Made by a program: the position numbers and the translations under genes. This document shows positions 43,714 to 53,992 of a stretch of DNA of 64,000 nt, piece after piece. The notes beneath the pieces are model-generated. The model saw only the letters and a list, made by a program, of their open reading frames with translations, was not told the origin of the DNA and did no database searches. Positions within the stretch are counted from its first letter, which is position 1, and the number at the start of each line of letters is the position of its first letter. Origin of the DNA: Emticicia aquatilis (GTDB lineage: Bacteria > Bacteroidota > Bacteroidia > Cytophagales > Spirosomataceae); NCBI RefSeq assembly GCF_014644295.1, contig NZ_BMKK01000010.1, positions 186,001 to 250,000 on the forward strand, in the 5' to 3' direction.

Positions 43714-44526
43714 ATGCGTAAACTTCGTATTTTATACGTAGCAAGTGAGATAAATCCCTTCCTGCAAGTTTCAGAAGTAGCTGAATTTCTTCGTAAACTG
43801 CCGCAAGCCATGCAAGAAAAAGGCATGGAAATCAGAATTCTAATCCCACGTTTTGGGTCAATCAATGAGCGTAAAAACCGCCTTCATGAAGTAGTTCGTT
43901 TATCGGGCATCAATATTACTGTTGGCGATGACGAAAAACCATTGATTATCAAGGTTGCTTCGATACCAACTGCAAAATTGCAAGTTTATTTTTTAGACAA
44001 CGAAGACTATTTCAACAGAAAATACGTTTTCTTAGATAAAGAAGGAAGTTTCTATGATGATAACGACGAAAGAACGATTTTCTTTTGTAAAGGAGTTTTA
44101 GAAACTGTAAAAAAACTCGGTTGGGCCCCTGACATCGTACATTGCACAGATTGGATGACCGCTTTGATTCCGTTGTATTTAAAAACAACTTATAAAAACG
44201 ACCCTGTTTTTAAGGATACAAAATCGGTCTTTACGGTCTATAACAACACTTTCGAACATAAATTCGACGAAGACATTATCGAAAAAGCCAAATCAATGGA
44301 TGTTTCAGATGAAAACTTGGCTAATTTACGTTCGGCTGACTTTGAAGGATTTATCAAGATAGGTTGCCAATATGCCGACGCAGTTGTGAGAGCCAACGAG
44401 GAATCGAATGAAAAATTAAGTAAACTTTTGAATGAAATTGCAGCAAACACAATCGAAGCAAGCATCGAAGATGACAACGTTACGGAAACGTATTTTAACC
44501 TTTACACAGAACTTGTTCCTGAATAA
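43714..44526 (+). CDS. Stand-alone glycogen/starch synthase N-terminal domain
   Basis: A 270-residue protein that matches only the GT5 N-domain: MRKLRILYVASEINPFLQVSEVAEFLRKLPQAMQ, VYFLDNEDYFNRKY, FFCKGVLETVKKLGWAPDIVHCTDWMTALIPLYLK, FTVYNNTFEHKF. The usual K-x-G-G-L near the start reads Q-V-S-E-V, and the whole C-terminal GT1-type half is absent, so it probably does not make glycogen. It is followed, 37 bp on, by the DUF4270 gene, an order I know from other Bacteroidota. Confidence 0.85.
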   Translation: MRKLRILYVASEINPFLQVSEVAEFLRKLPQAMQEKGMEIRILIPRFGSINERKNRLHEVVRLSGINITVGDDEKPLIIKVASIPTAKLQVYFLDNEDYFNRKYVFLDKEGSFYDDNDERTIFFCKGVLETVKKLGWAPDIVHCTDWMTALIPLYLKTTYKNDPVFKDTKSVFTVYNNTFEHKFDEDIIEKAKSMDVSDENLANLRSADFEGFIKIGCQYADAVVRANEESNEKLSKLLNEIAANTIEASIEDDNVTETYFNLYTELVPE

Positions 44527-44563
44527 TATTTGGAAAGATGTGAGTATTTTACATCCTACATCA

Positions 44564-45898
44564 ATGCGGAATTTAGCGGTAATGCTACTTTCCGCATTAT
44601 TTTTCTCATGTGAAGACCCAATAGGAATAGTTATTGATACCCCCAGCACTGGCGGGCAAATCAGCACTATTTTTACGGATACCGTAAAAGTAAGTACCTC
44701 AAGTGTACTTTTTGACTCGACTTTTACATCTGGTCAAGCAAATGCAGTTGTTGGCCGCTATAAAGACCCAGTTTTTGGAGAAGTTTCGGCAAAAACTTTT
44801 GCTCAAATTACTCTTCCATTGCTCAATACCGATGCTTTTACTGCTTTGAAGTTTCCGAAAGCCGACTCTGGCCTCACGGTTTATGACTCAGTATATGTGT
44901 ATATTGCCCATAATGGTTTTACTTATGGTGATACAACAAAAACTTATAGTTTGGCATTGCACCGTCTGACGGAAGATTTTGTGAGTAGTAAAAGATATAC
45001 AAATGATGATGTATTGAAGTACAATCCAACTCCAATGGCAAGCGGAACTTTTAAATATGCAGATATGAAACGTGCCAATTCAACTGCTCAGGATAGTCTC
45101 TTGAAATTTAAGTTGCCTAACACACTTGGAAAAGAGTTGTACGATTTAGTCAATACAGATACAGGTTCAACGATTGAGAAATTTACAGCAGCAGTAAAAG
45201 GTATAGCATTTGTTGCAAATCCTACTACTGAAAATGCTTATGGTTTGGCCATTTCGGGAAGTTATATTCAGTTGTATTATCACACTACAAATTCTACTGA
45301 CCGAAAAAGTATCCCTCTGACTTTCTATTCGCAACGCTTTAGCCAAATTGTAGGTAATAGAAATGGAACCGTTTTGCAAAATCTCAAAACTTTGCAGCCG
45401 ATTGCCTCAAGTGCAACCAATAATCGTACTTACTTACAAACTGGGATTGGTATTTCTCCAAAGTTAACTTTCCCTACATTGGAAGCTTTGCAAAAAAATG
45501 CTAATATCACAATTAACAAAGCAGAGTTAGTATTTGAGCCAGATTTAGACCAAATCACAGGCAACTATAAAGTACCGTCACAGGTGGCGTTAGTGCAATT
45601 AGATGCAACTAATCGTATCAAAAAAACAACAGGTAACTTGATTGATTTTATTGCCTTAGATGCTATTTCGGGAACTCAGTATGTGGCAAGTTATAATTCA
45701 ACATCAAATAATTATAGCTTCAACTTTACTTCATTCTTGCAAGACTTGGTTTCTAAAAAGAAAACAACCAATGGCATTGCTTTAGTGCCAAGTTTGTTGA
45801 ATACAACCAATTCTACGATTTCGGTATATAATAGTAATGTATCGAGAATGGTGATAAAAAATGTAAAACTAAACGTTTATTATTCTACGAAAAAATAA
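44564..45898 (+). CDS. DUF4270 family lipoprotein
   Basis: A 444-residue lipoprotein; I start at 44564 so that MRNLAVMLLSALFFSC gives the lipobox, since the 44 upstream codons overlap the end of the previous gene in another frame. Family features: KVSTSSVLFDSTFTSGQANAVVGRYKDPVFGEVSAKTFAQITL, YDSVYVYIAH and KVNLVYFYSTKK-like end (NVKLNVYYSTKK). Function unknown; probably outer membrane. Confidence 0.87.
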   Translation: MRNLAVMLLSALFFSCEDPIGIVIDTPSTGGQISTIFTDTVKVSTSSVLFDSTFTSGQANAVVGRYKDPVFGEVSAKTFAQITLPLLNTDAFTALKFPKADSGLTVYDSVYVYIAHNGFTYGDTTKTYSLALHRLTEDFVSSKRYTNDDVLKYNPTPMASGTFKYADMKRANSTAQDSLLKFKLPNTLGKELYDLVNTDTGSTIEKFTAAVKGIAFVANPTTENAYGLAISGSYIQLYYHTTNSTDRKSIPLTFYSQRFSQIVGNRNGTVLQNLKTLQPIASSATNNRTYLQTGIGISPKLTFPTLEALQKNANITINKAELVFEPDLDQITGNYKVPSQVALVQLDATNRIKKTTGNLIDFIALDAISGTQYVASYNSTSNNYSFNFTSFLQDLVSKKKTTNGIALVPSLLNTTNSTISVYNSNVSRMVIKNVKLNVYYSTKK

Positions 45899-45917
45899 AC
45901 GTCGATAGATATAAACT

Positions 45918-45948
45918 AAGCCTCGCTCGAAAATTTCAAGCGAGGCTT
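45918..45948. terminator. Bidirectional terminator
   Basis: Stem aagcctcgct/agcgaggctt with an 11-nt loop, followed by T-rich sequence, 20 bp after the DUF4270 stop and just before the convergent aceA stop. Confidence 0.88.
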
Positions 45949-45955
45949 TTATTTT

Positions 45956-47239
45956 TTAATGGAACTGTTCGGTTTCGGTAGAATTAGCCATAGCAGTTGT
46001 CGAAGCCATTCCTGCCGTAACAACATTTTGAACTGCATCAAAATAACCAGTACCAACAAATGCTTGGTGTTTGATGGCCTTGAAACCTTTGCTTTGTAGA
46101 GCGAATTCACGTTGTTGTAACTCCGAAAAACCTGCCATTCCACGCTCAACATAGGCACTTGATAACTCAAACATAGCAGTATTGAGGGCATGAAAACCTG
46201 CCAAAGTGATAAACTGGAACTTATATCCCATTTCGGCTAATTGCTCACGGAAAGTAAGCATTTGTTTTTCGTTCATGTATTTTGCCCAATTGAAAGATGG
46301 CGAACAATTATAAGCCAACATTTGCTCAGGAAACTTCTCTTTGATTCCTTGAGCAAATTCACGAGCCATACCTAAATCTGGATTTCCTGTTTCCATCCAA
46401 ATCAAATCGGCGTATGGTGCATAGCTAAGTCCACGGTCGATACCTTGTTCTAAACCATTTTTTACATAGAAGAATCCTTCGCCAGTTCGTTGAGAAGATT
46501 TAATAAATTTTTGGTCACGTTCGTCAATATCCGACGTAATAAGATTAGCAGCTTCGGCATCGGTGCGAGCAATTACCAAAGTTGATGTACCCATTACATC
46601 GGCAGCCAAACGAGCCGCAACTAATTTATTAATAGCCTCTTGTGTTGGTACTAAAACCTTTCCGCCCAAATGCCCACACTTCTTAGCTGACGAAAGTTGG
46701 TCTTCAAAATGCACACCCGAAGCCCCGGCTTCAATCATCATTTTCATCAACTCAAAAGCATTCAGATTTCCACCAAAACCAGCTTCGGCATCAGCCACTA
46801 TTGGCACTAACCAGTGCGTGTTTCCCTCTCCATTCACTGATTGAATCTGGTCGGCACGAAGCAAAGCATTATTGATTCTACGTACAACATTGGGTACTGA
46901 ATCGGCAGGATAGAGACTTTGGTCGGGATACATGTTGCCCGCTAAATTAGCATCGGCGGCCACTTGCCAACCAGATAAATAGATGGCTTTCATACCTGCT
47001 TGCACTTCTTGAATCGCCTGATTGCCTGTCAAAGCACCTAAACCAGCTACCCATTGGTCTTGATTGAGCAAATTCCACAGACGTTCGGCTCCTAATTTAG
47101 CAATGGTATGCTCGATTGGAAACGAACCTGATAATTTTACTACTTCTTCGGCCGTATATGGTCGTTCGATTCCTTTCCAACGAGGATTTGTAGCCCAGTC
47201 TGTAATTAAAGCATTGATTCTTTGTTGTTTCGCAGTCAT
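45956..47239 (-). CDS. aceA: Isocitrate lyase
   Basis: Splits isocitrate into glyoxylate and succinate in the glyoxylate shunt. The catalytic loop [15 protein letters not shown] is intact, as are [25 protein letters not shown] and [16 protein letters not shown]. Length 427 is normal. It lies 85 bp downstream of aceB on the same strand, presumably one operon. Confidence 0.96.
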   Translation of the reverse strand: MTAKQQRINALITDWATNPRWKGIERPYTAEEVVKLSGSFPIEHTIAKLGAERLWNLLNQDQWVAGLGALTGNQAIQEVQAGMKAIYLSGWQVAADANLAGNMYPDQSLYPADSVPNVVRRINNALLRADQIQSVNGEGNTHWLVPIVADAEAGFGGNLNAFELMKMMIEAGASGVHFEDQLSSAKKCGHLGGKVLVPTQEAINKLVAARLAADVMGTSTLVIARTDAEAANLITSDIDERDQKFIKSSQRTGEGFFYVKNGLEQGIDRGLSYAPYADLIWMETGNPDLGMAREFAQGIKEKFPEQMLAYNCSPSFNWAKYMNEKQMLTFREQLAEMGYKFQFITLAGFHALNTAMFELSSAYVERGMAGFSELQQREFALQSKGFKAIKHQAFVGTGYFDAVQNVVTAGMASTTAMANSTETEQFH

Positions 47240-47324
47240 TTTTTTTAAAGTTTATTTGTTGATGAAAATTTGTATTTCGATAGACGATTTCAGAGAGAAT
47301 TGTAATTATTTTGATTTCTTTCGT

Positions 47325-48932
47325 TTACTGTAACTCTTTATAAGCACCCAAAGTCAAGAATTCACTAAACTGTCGTTTCATGACAAGGGTATTGAATAAT
47401 TCGGCGGCTTGCTTGTAGAATCCTTTAGGAATTTGCCCTGATTCGGCCAGTTTTTTAATTTTCTCAACCTCCTCCACCAAAAGTTGGTGATAATAGTTTG
47501 GCTCTATTACTTCTCCTTCTTGTGTCTTGACTCTGTGTTTGAGCCATTGCCAAATTTGAGCTCTTGAGATTTCGGCTGTTGCTGCATCTTCCATTAGATT
47601 ATGAATAGCTGCCGCACCGATACCACGCAACCAAGACTCTATATAAAGAATGCCAACGTTGATATTTGTACGTAAGCCATTTTCGGTAATGCTTGCATTG
47701 TCAATGCGTACATCGAGCAAATCGTGAGCGACTACATTCACATCTTCTCGCAATACATCTTTTTGATGCGGTTTTTCGCCTAAATATTTTTCAAATGCCG
47801 CCATTGCCACTGGAACTAAGTCAGGATGAGCAACCCAAGTACCGTCAAATCCATTGTTTACTTCGAGTTCTTTATCGGCAGTTACTCGTTCAAACGCCAT
47901 TGTATTTATTTTTTTATCTCTACGATTCGGGATAAAAGCGGCCATTCCACCGATAGCATGAGCAGCACGGCGATGACAAGTTTTGACCAAAAGTTGTGTG
48001 TAAGCACGCATGAAAGGCACTCGCATGGTTACGTCGGCACGGTCAGGCAAAATAAAATCCGAATGGGTTCTGAATTTTTTGATGACGCTGAAAATATAAT
48101 CCCAACGTCCTGCATTTAAGCCAGCCAAATGTCGGCGAAGCTCATAGATAATTTCATCCATCTCGAAAGCAGCCAAAATTGTTTCAATCAAAACCGTTGC
48201 TTTGATTGTACCAACTGGAATTTTGAGCATTTCTTGAGCTGCCACAAAAATATCATCCCACAGACGAGCCTCCAGATGGTTTTCGAGTTTAGGAAGATAG
48301 AAATAAGGCCCGCTTCCCCTATTTATCAATTCTTTAGCATTATGAAAGAAATACAGACCGAAATCAAAAATAGATGCTGAGATTGGTTCGCCATTTACTT
48401 TTAAATGTTTTTCGGTAAGATGCCAACCACGTGGTCGTACTTTCAAAACTGCAACTTTCTCTTTTAGGGCATAAATTTTACCGTTATCAGCCATAAAATC
48501 AATTTCACGACGAATAGCATCTCTTAAATTCAATTGTCCCTCAATGCAATTATCCCAAGTTGGTGAGTTTGCATCTTCGAAATCGGCCATAAAAACTTTC
48601 GCTCCCGAATTCAGAGCATTAATAATCATTCGTCGGTCAACTGGCCCAGTTATTTCTACTCTCCTATTCTGCAAATCAGCAGGGATTGGATTCACACACC
48701 ATTCTGCTTCACGAATGTGTTTGGTAGCATTCAAGAAATTTGGCATTTCGCCCGCATCAATTCGGTGCTGGCGTTCTTGGCGTTCCTTCAGTAAGTCTTC
48801 TCGTCGCCAATTGAATCGTTGGTGTAAGCCAACAATAAAATCAATAGCTTCGGGACTCAGAATTTCTTCGTAGGTTGGTTTTAATTCTCCTAATAAAACA
48901 TAATCTAATTCGGTGTCAGTATTGGCTTGCAT
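47325..48932 (-). CDS. aceB: Malate synthase A
   Basis: Condenses glyoxylate with acetyl-CoA to malate. Motifs include [31 protein letters not shown], the active-site region [41 protein letters not shown] and [17 protein letters not shown]. 535 residues is typical. First gene of aceBA, with a probable operator at its promoter. Confidence 0.96.
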   Translation of the reverse strand: MQANTDTELDYVLLGELKPTYEEILSPEAIDFIVGLHQRFNWRREDLLKERQERQHRIDAGEMPNFLNATKHIREAEWCVNPIPADLQNRRVEITGPVDRRMIINALNSGAKVFMADFEDANSPTWDNCIEGQLNLRDAIRREIDFMADNGKIYALKEKVAVLKVRPRGWHLTEKHLKVNGEPISASIFDFGLYFFHNAKELINRGSGPYFYLPKLENHLEARLWDDIFVAAQEMLKIPVGTIKATVLIETILAAFEMDEIIYELRRHLAGLNAGRWDYIFSVIKKFRTHSDFILPDRADVTMRVPFMRAYTQLLVKTCHRRAAHAIGGMAAFIPNRRDKKINTMAFERVTADKELEVNNGFDGTWVAHPDLVPVAMAAFEKYLGEKPHQKDVLREDVNVVAHDLLDVRIDNASITENGLRTNINVGILYIESWLRGIGAAAIHNLMEDAATAEISRAQIWQWLKHRVKTQEGEVIEPNYYHQLLVEEVEKIKKLAESGQIPKGFYKQAAELFNTLVMKRQFSEFLTLGAYKELQ

Positions 48933-49420
48933 CTCAGTAAATGGTTTGTTATTGATGAAGTGTTTGATGAGCCAAAGCTATATAATTTCAACTAAACAAA
49001 CAAGCGAATATTCGCTAAATATTTATATTTCGCTAATAAATATATTTTTAGTTATATTATTTCTACATAAAACAATATAAATCTATACTTTTTTATCAAT
49101 TATAGATATTTTAATAAAAAAATAAATTAGCATTAAATAGCAAAAACTAAATTTTTATAAAAAATAGAGGTATTTCGCCTAATTTTTTTTTCAAAAAAAA
49201 ATCAATGAAAAGAATGTGAATGTGGCATTATTTTAATATTCTATTTTTTATATACATTTGAATAAAGAATCTATATGCTGATTTTTATAGTACAAATCAT
49301 AGATATTATATAGCTTTTCAGATAAACTTTTTATTCTTCGCTTTCACCAAAAAAGTTTAAATAAAATAGACATTTTTATGGTGATTGTCGGGTACTAATA
49401 TTCAGATAAAAAAAACAACT
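48933..49420. other. AT-rich divergent region between aceB and glmS (488 bp)
   Basis: Holds the aceB promoter/operator (48973-49036), then a very AT-rich stretch (about 49040-49380). Near 49163 the text ttcgccta resembles the operator half-site ttcgctaa. I see no gene and no clear glmS promoter. Confidence 0.6.
48973..49036 (-). promoter_or_regulatory. aceBA promoter with palindromic operator
   Basis: Minus-strand -7 box TAGCTTTG (48973-48980) with a TTG at 49001-49003 (20-bp spacer). A perfect 14-bp palindrome agcgaatattcgct (49003-49016) overlaps the -33, and its half-site ttcgctaa recurs 18 bp further at 49029-49036. This looks like a regulator binding site for glyoxylate-shunt control. 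Confidence 0.65.
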
Positions 49421-51259
49421 ATGTGTGGAATTGTAGCGTATGTAGGGCATCGTGAAGCAGCCCCTCTAATTATCAAAGGCCTCAAGCGATTAGAATATCG
49501 TGGATATGATAGTGCGGGTATTGCACTATTAAATGGTAATGGATTGAAAGTATATAAAAAGAAGGGCAAAGTTTCTGCTCTTGAAGCTGAACTAAAAGAC
49601 AAAGACCTTTTAGCAACAGTCGGAATCGGACACACTCGTTGGGCTACGCACGGCGAACCAAACGATGTGAATGCTCACCCACATTATTCAAATAGTGGGC
49701 GTTTTGCTATTATCCATAATGGAATCATTGAAAACTATGCTTCTATCAAACAAAGTCTTTTGAATAAAGGATATACATTTCAAAGCCAAACTGATACCGA
49801 AGTGTTAGTAAACTTTGTAGAAGATATTCAGAAAAACAAGGATTGTTCGCTTGAAGAAGCAGTCAGAATTGCTCTGCATGAAGTGGTTGGGGCCTATGCC
49901 ATTGTAATTATGGATTCAGAAAATCCAACCCAATTAATTGCGGCAAGAAAAGGTAGTCCGTTGGTCATTGGTGTGGGTGACGATGAATATTTCTTTGCAT
50001 CGGATGCAACTCCAATTATTGAATATACCAAAGAAGTAATTTATCTGGACGATTACGAAATTGCTATTGTAAAAGAGAATGAACTAACAGTCAAGAATTT
50101 ATCGAACGAAGAAATTGACCCTTATATTCAGACTGTTGAACTCGAACTTGAAGCGATTGAAAAAGGTGGCTACGAACATTTCATGTTAAAAGAAATTTTC
50201 GAACAACCCCGTTCGATTGCCGATTCGATGCGTGGGCGTATTAATCCGGAAGATGCCACACTACTTTTAGGAGGATTGGGTAGTTATCTCGACAAAATCG
50301 CTAAAACCAAACGTATTGTAATTGTTGCCTGTGGTACTTCGTGGCACGCAGGTTTGGTCGGAGAATATTTATTGGAAGAATTGGCTCGAATCAACGTAGA
50401 AGTTGAATACGCATCAGAGTTCCGTTATAGAAACCCTATCATTAAAGAGGGCGATATTGTAATTGCAATTTCACAATCTGGTGAAACGGCCGATACTATG
50501 GCCGCTTTGGAATTGGCCAAGTCGAAAGGTGCAATTATTTTAGGTGTTTGTAATGTGGTAGGTTCTTCTATTGCACGCATTACTCACGCGGGTGTTTATA
50601 CACACGCTGGCCCTGAAATCGGTGTGGCAAGTACAAAAGCCTTTACCGCTCAAGTTACCGTTCTCTCTTTAATAGCCATTGCTGTGGCTCAGAAAAAAGG
50701 CACAATCAGCAATGAATTGTATAGAGAATTAATCTTTGGATTAGACGCGATTCCGGCCAAAGTAGAAAAGATTTTAAAGAATGTTGACAAAGTAAAAGAT
50801 ATTTCAAAACTATTCACTTTCGCTTCAAATTTTATCTTTTTGGGCCGTGGATTAAACTTCCCAGTTGCCTTAGAAGGAGCATTGAAATTGAAAGAGATTT
50901 CTTACATACACGCTGAGGGCTATCCTGCTGCTGAAATGAAACACGGGCCAATTGCCTTAATTGATGAAGATATGCCTGTGGTGTTTATTGCGATTAAGGA
51001 TAGTTCTTACGAAAAAATTGTATCGAATATTCAAGAAGTAAAAGCCCGTAAAGGTAGGGTAATTGCGATTGTAACCGAAGGAGATACTCAAATACCAAGT
51101 ATGGTTGACTTTACGATTGAAGTACCTCGCACCAACGAGTTGCTTTCTCCGCTATTGACTTCTATACCATTACAGTTAATATCCTATTATATTGCTGTAC
51201 TTCGTGGTAGAAACGTTGACCAACCTCGTAACTTAGCGAAATCGGTAACGGTGGAATAG
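49421..51259 (+). CDS. glmS: Glutamine-fructose-6-phosphate aminotransferase (isomerizing)
   Basis: First step of amino-sugar and peptidoglycan precursor synthesis. The start must be 49421 because the N-terminal Cys (MCGIVAYVGHREA) is the glutaminase nucleophile; the frame is open 12 codons upstream from non-ATG codons. The GATase domain is followed by two SIS domains (VACGTSWHAGLVGEYLLEELA, GRGLNFPVALEGALKLKEISYIHAEGYPAAEMKHGPIALID) and the C-terminal NLAKSVTVE. No glmS ribozyme-like structure is evident upstream. Confidence 0.97.
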   Translation: MCGIVAYVGHREAAPLIIKGLKRLEYRGYDSAGIALLNGNGLKVYKKKGKVSALEAELKDKDLLATVGIGHTRWATHGEPNDVNAHPHYSNSGRFAIIHNGIIENYASIKQSLLNKGYTFQSQTDTEVLVNFVEDIQKNKDCSLEEAVRIALHEVVGAYAIVIMDSENPTQLIAARKGSPLVIGVGDDEYFFASDATPIIEYTKEVIYLDDYEIAIVKENELTVKNLSNEEIDPYIQTVELELEAIEKGGYEHFMLKEIFEQPRSIADSMRGRINPEDATLLLGGLGSYLDKIAKTKRIVIVACGTSWHAGLVGEYLLEELARINVEVEYASEFRYRNPIIKEGDIVIAISQSGETADTMAALELAKSKGAIILGVCNVVGSSIARITHAGVYTHAGPEIGVASTKAFTAQVTVLSLIAIAVAQKKGTISNELYRELIFGLDAIPAKVEKILKNVDKVKDISKLFTFASNFIFLGRGLNFPVALEGALKLKEISYIHAEGYPAAEMKHGPIALIDEDMPVVFIAIKDSSYEKIVSNIQEVKARKGRVIAIVTEGDTQIPSMVDFTIEVPRTNELLSPLLTSIPLQLISYYIAVLRGRNVDQPRNLAKSVTVE

Positions 51260-51269
51260 CCCCTCCCAA

Positions 51270-51297
51270 CCCTCCCCGATGGGGAGGGCTTCTTTTT
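51270..51297 (+). terminator. GC-rich terminator after glmS
   Basis: Stem ccctcccc/ggggaggg with a 3-nt loop, followed by a T-rich run. The upstream ccctcccaaccctccc text resembles the repeat-like element in fdhD. Confidence 0.88.
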
Positions 51298-51337
51298 CTG
51301 CATAGAATAAATGTATAAATCATTTTTCTCTCATTTT

Positions 51338-53623
51338 TTATAGAAATGCTTTTATGGTAATCACTACTGATTTTGAGGTTGGGGTTTTACTAATATCGGC
51401 GTAGCTATCAATCGGCACTAAAACATTGGCTTCGGGGAAGTACGTGGCTACGCATTTTCTTGGAATATTATAGGGCACAATGATAAACTTTTCAGCAACT
51501 CGCTCAACTCCTCCGTGATTGTTATACAAATTCACCAATTGATATTTCTCAAAATTAGCTTCTTGCATATCAGTTTCGTTCATCATAATGATTCTTCTTT
51601 CATTATAAATACCTCGGTAACGGTCGTCTAAACCATAAATAGTCGTATTAAACTGGTCATGGCTCCTGATAGTCATCATCAAATACTCGCCCTCTGCCAA
51701 TTTTATACTTTCTAATGGATTAATAGTAAACTTAGCTTTTTGTGTATCGGTACTAAATTTTCTTTCACGAGGTGGGTTTGGTAAATAAAAACCGCCATCA
51801 TGACGAACCCGAACATTATAATTATCAAAACCTGCGATGGATTGCTCAATTAAAGTTCTGATATTATTATAATTGGCAACGAGTGAATCCCAATCTACAA
51901 TATTATTTTTCAAAGTAGCTTTTGCCATTCCTGCTACAATAGCTGGCTCAGACAATAAGTGTTCGGAAATTGGTTTAAGAAGTCCCTTACTACTATGCAC
52001 CACGCCCATTGAGTCTTCAACCGAAACGAATTGTACACCACCTGCTTGAATATCAAGGTCTGTACGACCCAAAGTTGGTAAAATCAAAGCCGTTTTTCCG
52101 TGAATTAAATGGCTTCGATTAAGTTTGGTAGAAATATGAACTGTTAAATCGCAGTTTTGCAGGGCTTTGGCCGTAAACTCAGTATCGGGTGTAGCGGATA
52201 AAAAATTACCACCCATTCCGATGAAAACTTTTGCTTTTCCTTCAGCCATCGCTTTGATGGCCTCTACGGTATCATATCCATGCTTGCGTGGAGGTTCGAA
52301 CCCAAATACTTTTTGGAGATTATCTAAAAACTCTGGTTTGGGTCTTTCAAAAATACCCATTGTGCGGTCGCCTTGCACATTTGAATGTCCACGAACTGGG
52401 CAAGTTCCTCCGCCTTCAATACCGATACTCCCCTTCAATAAAAGTAGATTAACAACCTCTCGAATGGTTGGTACTGAGTTCTTATGTTGGGTAAGTCCCA
52501 TTGCCCAACAGACAATGATTTTTTTATATTGAATCAATAAATCAGCCGCCGCTTTAATTTCTTCCAAAGCTATTCCACACTCGTCAGAGAGCTGTTCCAA
52601 AGATTCATTTTCAAGACTTTTTATATATTTTTCGTAGTTTTCAGTCTGATTACTCAAGAAATTTCTGTCAAAAACACCTCCTGTTTTACGTTCAGCTTCG
52701 AGTAAAAGTTTATTGATTGCCTTCAACAAAGCCAAATCTCCGTTGATTTTGATTTGTAAATAGATATCGGTCAATTTTTCGCCACCAAAAACCACATCAC
52801 GCATTTCTTGTGGGTGCTTGAACTTCAATAATCCAGCTTCGACCAAAGGATTAACCGAAATGATTTTTGCTCCGGCACGTTTAGCTTTTTTGAGTGCTGA
52901 GAGCATCCGTGGATGATTCGTTCCGGGGTTTTGTCCGAGAATCATAATTACTTCGGCTTTCTCAAAATCATCCAGTTTTACCGAACCTTTACCCAAACCC
53001 AAAGTTTCTCCCAAAGCCGAACCGCTTGACTCATGGCACATATTCGAGCAATCGGGCATATTGTTTGTGCCGTACATTCGGATAAAAAGCTGATATAAAA
53101 AAGCAGCCTCATTGCTGGTTCGTCCTGAAGTATAAAAGATTGCCTCATCAGGTGAATCTAATTTATTTAACTGATTACCAATGAGTTGAAAGGCTTCATC
53201 CCATGATATTTTTTCATAATGCTGTCCTCCTTCTTTTACAATCAAAGGATGCGTTAATCTTCCTTGCTGCCCTAACCAATAATCTGATTTTTGTGAAAGT
53301 CCAGCAACCGAATATTTTTGAAAAAAAACAGGCGTTACTTTTCTGGTTGTGGCTTCTTCGGCAATGGCTTTTGCTCCATTTTCGCAGTATTCGGCAATTT
53401 TTGAGCGTTCACCATCGGGGTCTGGCCATGCACAACTCGGACAATCGACTCCTCCTTTTTGGTTGAGGTTTAGTAAAGATTTTAAACCTCGTCGGACAGG
53501 CATTGCACCAAACACGTGTTTCATCGAAGAAAACACGGCGGTAAAACCCGCTGCTTCTTTGGCGGGTTCAGTAGTTTCGATTCCCGTGAAATGGGTCGGT
53601 GGTTGAGGGTTTATTTTCGACAT
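51338..53623 (-). CDS. FdhF/YdeP family molybdopterin oxidoreductase
   Basis: A 761-residue oxidoreductase of the formate dehydrogenase H-like family. The N-terminal VDCPSCAWPDPDGERSKIAEYCENG, the molybdopterin segment YTSGRTSNEAAFLYQLFIRMYGTNNMPDCSNMCHESSGSALGETLG and the C-terminal YKEGE-type dinucleotide-binding domain are present. Cys in NMCHESSG would be the Mo ligand; substrate unknown. The fdhD gene needed for its maturation lies nearby on the same strand. Confidence 0.9.
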   Translation of the reverse strand: MSKINPQPPTHFTGIETTEPAKEAAGFTAVFSSMKHVFGAMPVRRGLKSLLNLNQKGGVDCPSCAWPDPDGERSKIAEYCENGAKAIAEEATTRKVTPVFFQKYSVAGLSQKSDYWLGQQGRLTHPLIVKEGGQHYEKISWDEAFQLIGNQLNKLDSPDEAIFYTSGRTSNEAAFLYQLFIRMYGTNNMPDCSNMCHESSGSALGETLGLGKGSVKLDDFEKAEVIMILGQNPGTNHPRMLSALKKAKRAGAKIISVNPLVEAGLLKFKHPQEMRDVVFGGEKLTDIYLQIKINGDLALLKAINKLLLEAERKTGGVFDRNFLSNQTENYEKYIKSLENESLEQLSDECGIALEEIKAAADLLIQYKKIIVCWAMGLTQHKNSVPTIREVVNLLLLKGSIGIEGGGTCPVRGHSNVQGDRTMGIFERPKPEFLDNLQKVFGFEPPRKHGYDTVEAIKAMAEGKAKVFIGMGGNFLSATPDTEFTAKALQNCDLTVHISTKLNRSHLIHGKTALILPTLGRTDLDIQAGGVQFVSVEDSMGVVHSSKGLLKPISEHLLSEPAIVAGMAKATLKNNIVDWDSLVANYNNIRTLIEQSIAGFDNYNVRVRHDGGFYLPNPPRERKFSTDTQKAKFTINPLESIKLAEGEYLMMTIRSHDQFNTTIYGLDDRYRGIYNERRIIMMNETDMQEANFEKYQLVNLYNNHGGVERVAEKFIIVPYNIPRKCVATYFPEANVLVPIDSYADISKTPTSKSVVITIKAFL

Positions 53624-53704
53624 AATATTTTGTATATTAGAAATTCAAAATCTACAATTACATAGAATTTGTTATACTGAAAGCATCTGTTATTGAGCAT
53701 AAGT

Positions 53705-53761
53705 TTAATCTACTTTAATAAATTCCCAATTAGGATTTATTTGTCTGATTAAATTTTCTTT
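53705..53761 (-). pseudogene. Separated C-terminal tail of the GIY-YIG gene
   Basis: In frame with the gene upstream: after TAG it reads KENLIRQINPNWEFIKVD then TAA. NPNWEF is the usual closing motif of this family (N-P-x-W). Translation would need readthrough or sequence correction. Confidence 0.6.
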
Positions 53762-53992
53762 CTACTCTCTTCTTAAGATTTTAATTTCTTTTTCTCTTTC
53801 TATTGCTTGTTTAATATCTGTAAACTCTTCAAAATAAATCAAATTGTAGCAATAGTATTTTCCAGCAAAAGTTTCAGACTTTCCTTTGTTCTCATAATGT
53901 TGATTCATCCTTTGCCTTAAATTGTTTGTAACGCCTGTATATAATACATTTTTTCTTGGATTTGTTGTGATATATACGTAATAAGTATTCAT
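53762..53992 (-). CDS. GIY-YIG nuclease domain protein, C-terminally truncated
   Basis: A 76-residue protein starting MNTYYVYITTNPRKNVLYTGVTNNLRQRMNQHYENKG, with the GIY-YIG type TGVTNNL motif and IKQAIEREKEIKILRRE. The reading frame ends in TAG at 53762-53764, but continues in frame for 18 more codons (K-E-N-L-I-R-Q-I-N-P-N-W-E-F ...) to a second stop at 53705-53707. This tail is what family members normally have, so the TAG looks like a nonsense mutation. Confidence 0.8.
   Translation of the reverse strand: MNTYYVYITTNPRKNVLYTGVTNNLRQRMNQHYENKGKSETFAGKYYCYNLIYFEEFTDIKQAIEREKEIKILRRE

Noticed and set aside
43479-43721. 80-codon open frame between the GNAT and glycogen-synthase-domain genes
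   Set aside because: Runs through the promoter of the next gene, has no domain and no ribosome-binding context.
49040-49380. Origin of replication in the very AT-rich aceB-glmS gap
   Set aside because: No DnaA-box cluster or dnaA/dnaN neighbours; AT richness alone is not enough.
49381-49420. glmS ribozyme upstream of glmS
   Set aside because: The 40-bp leader next to the start is far too short and the region is AT-rich without ribozyme helices; such ribozymes are mainly in Firmicutes.
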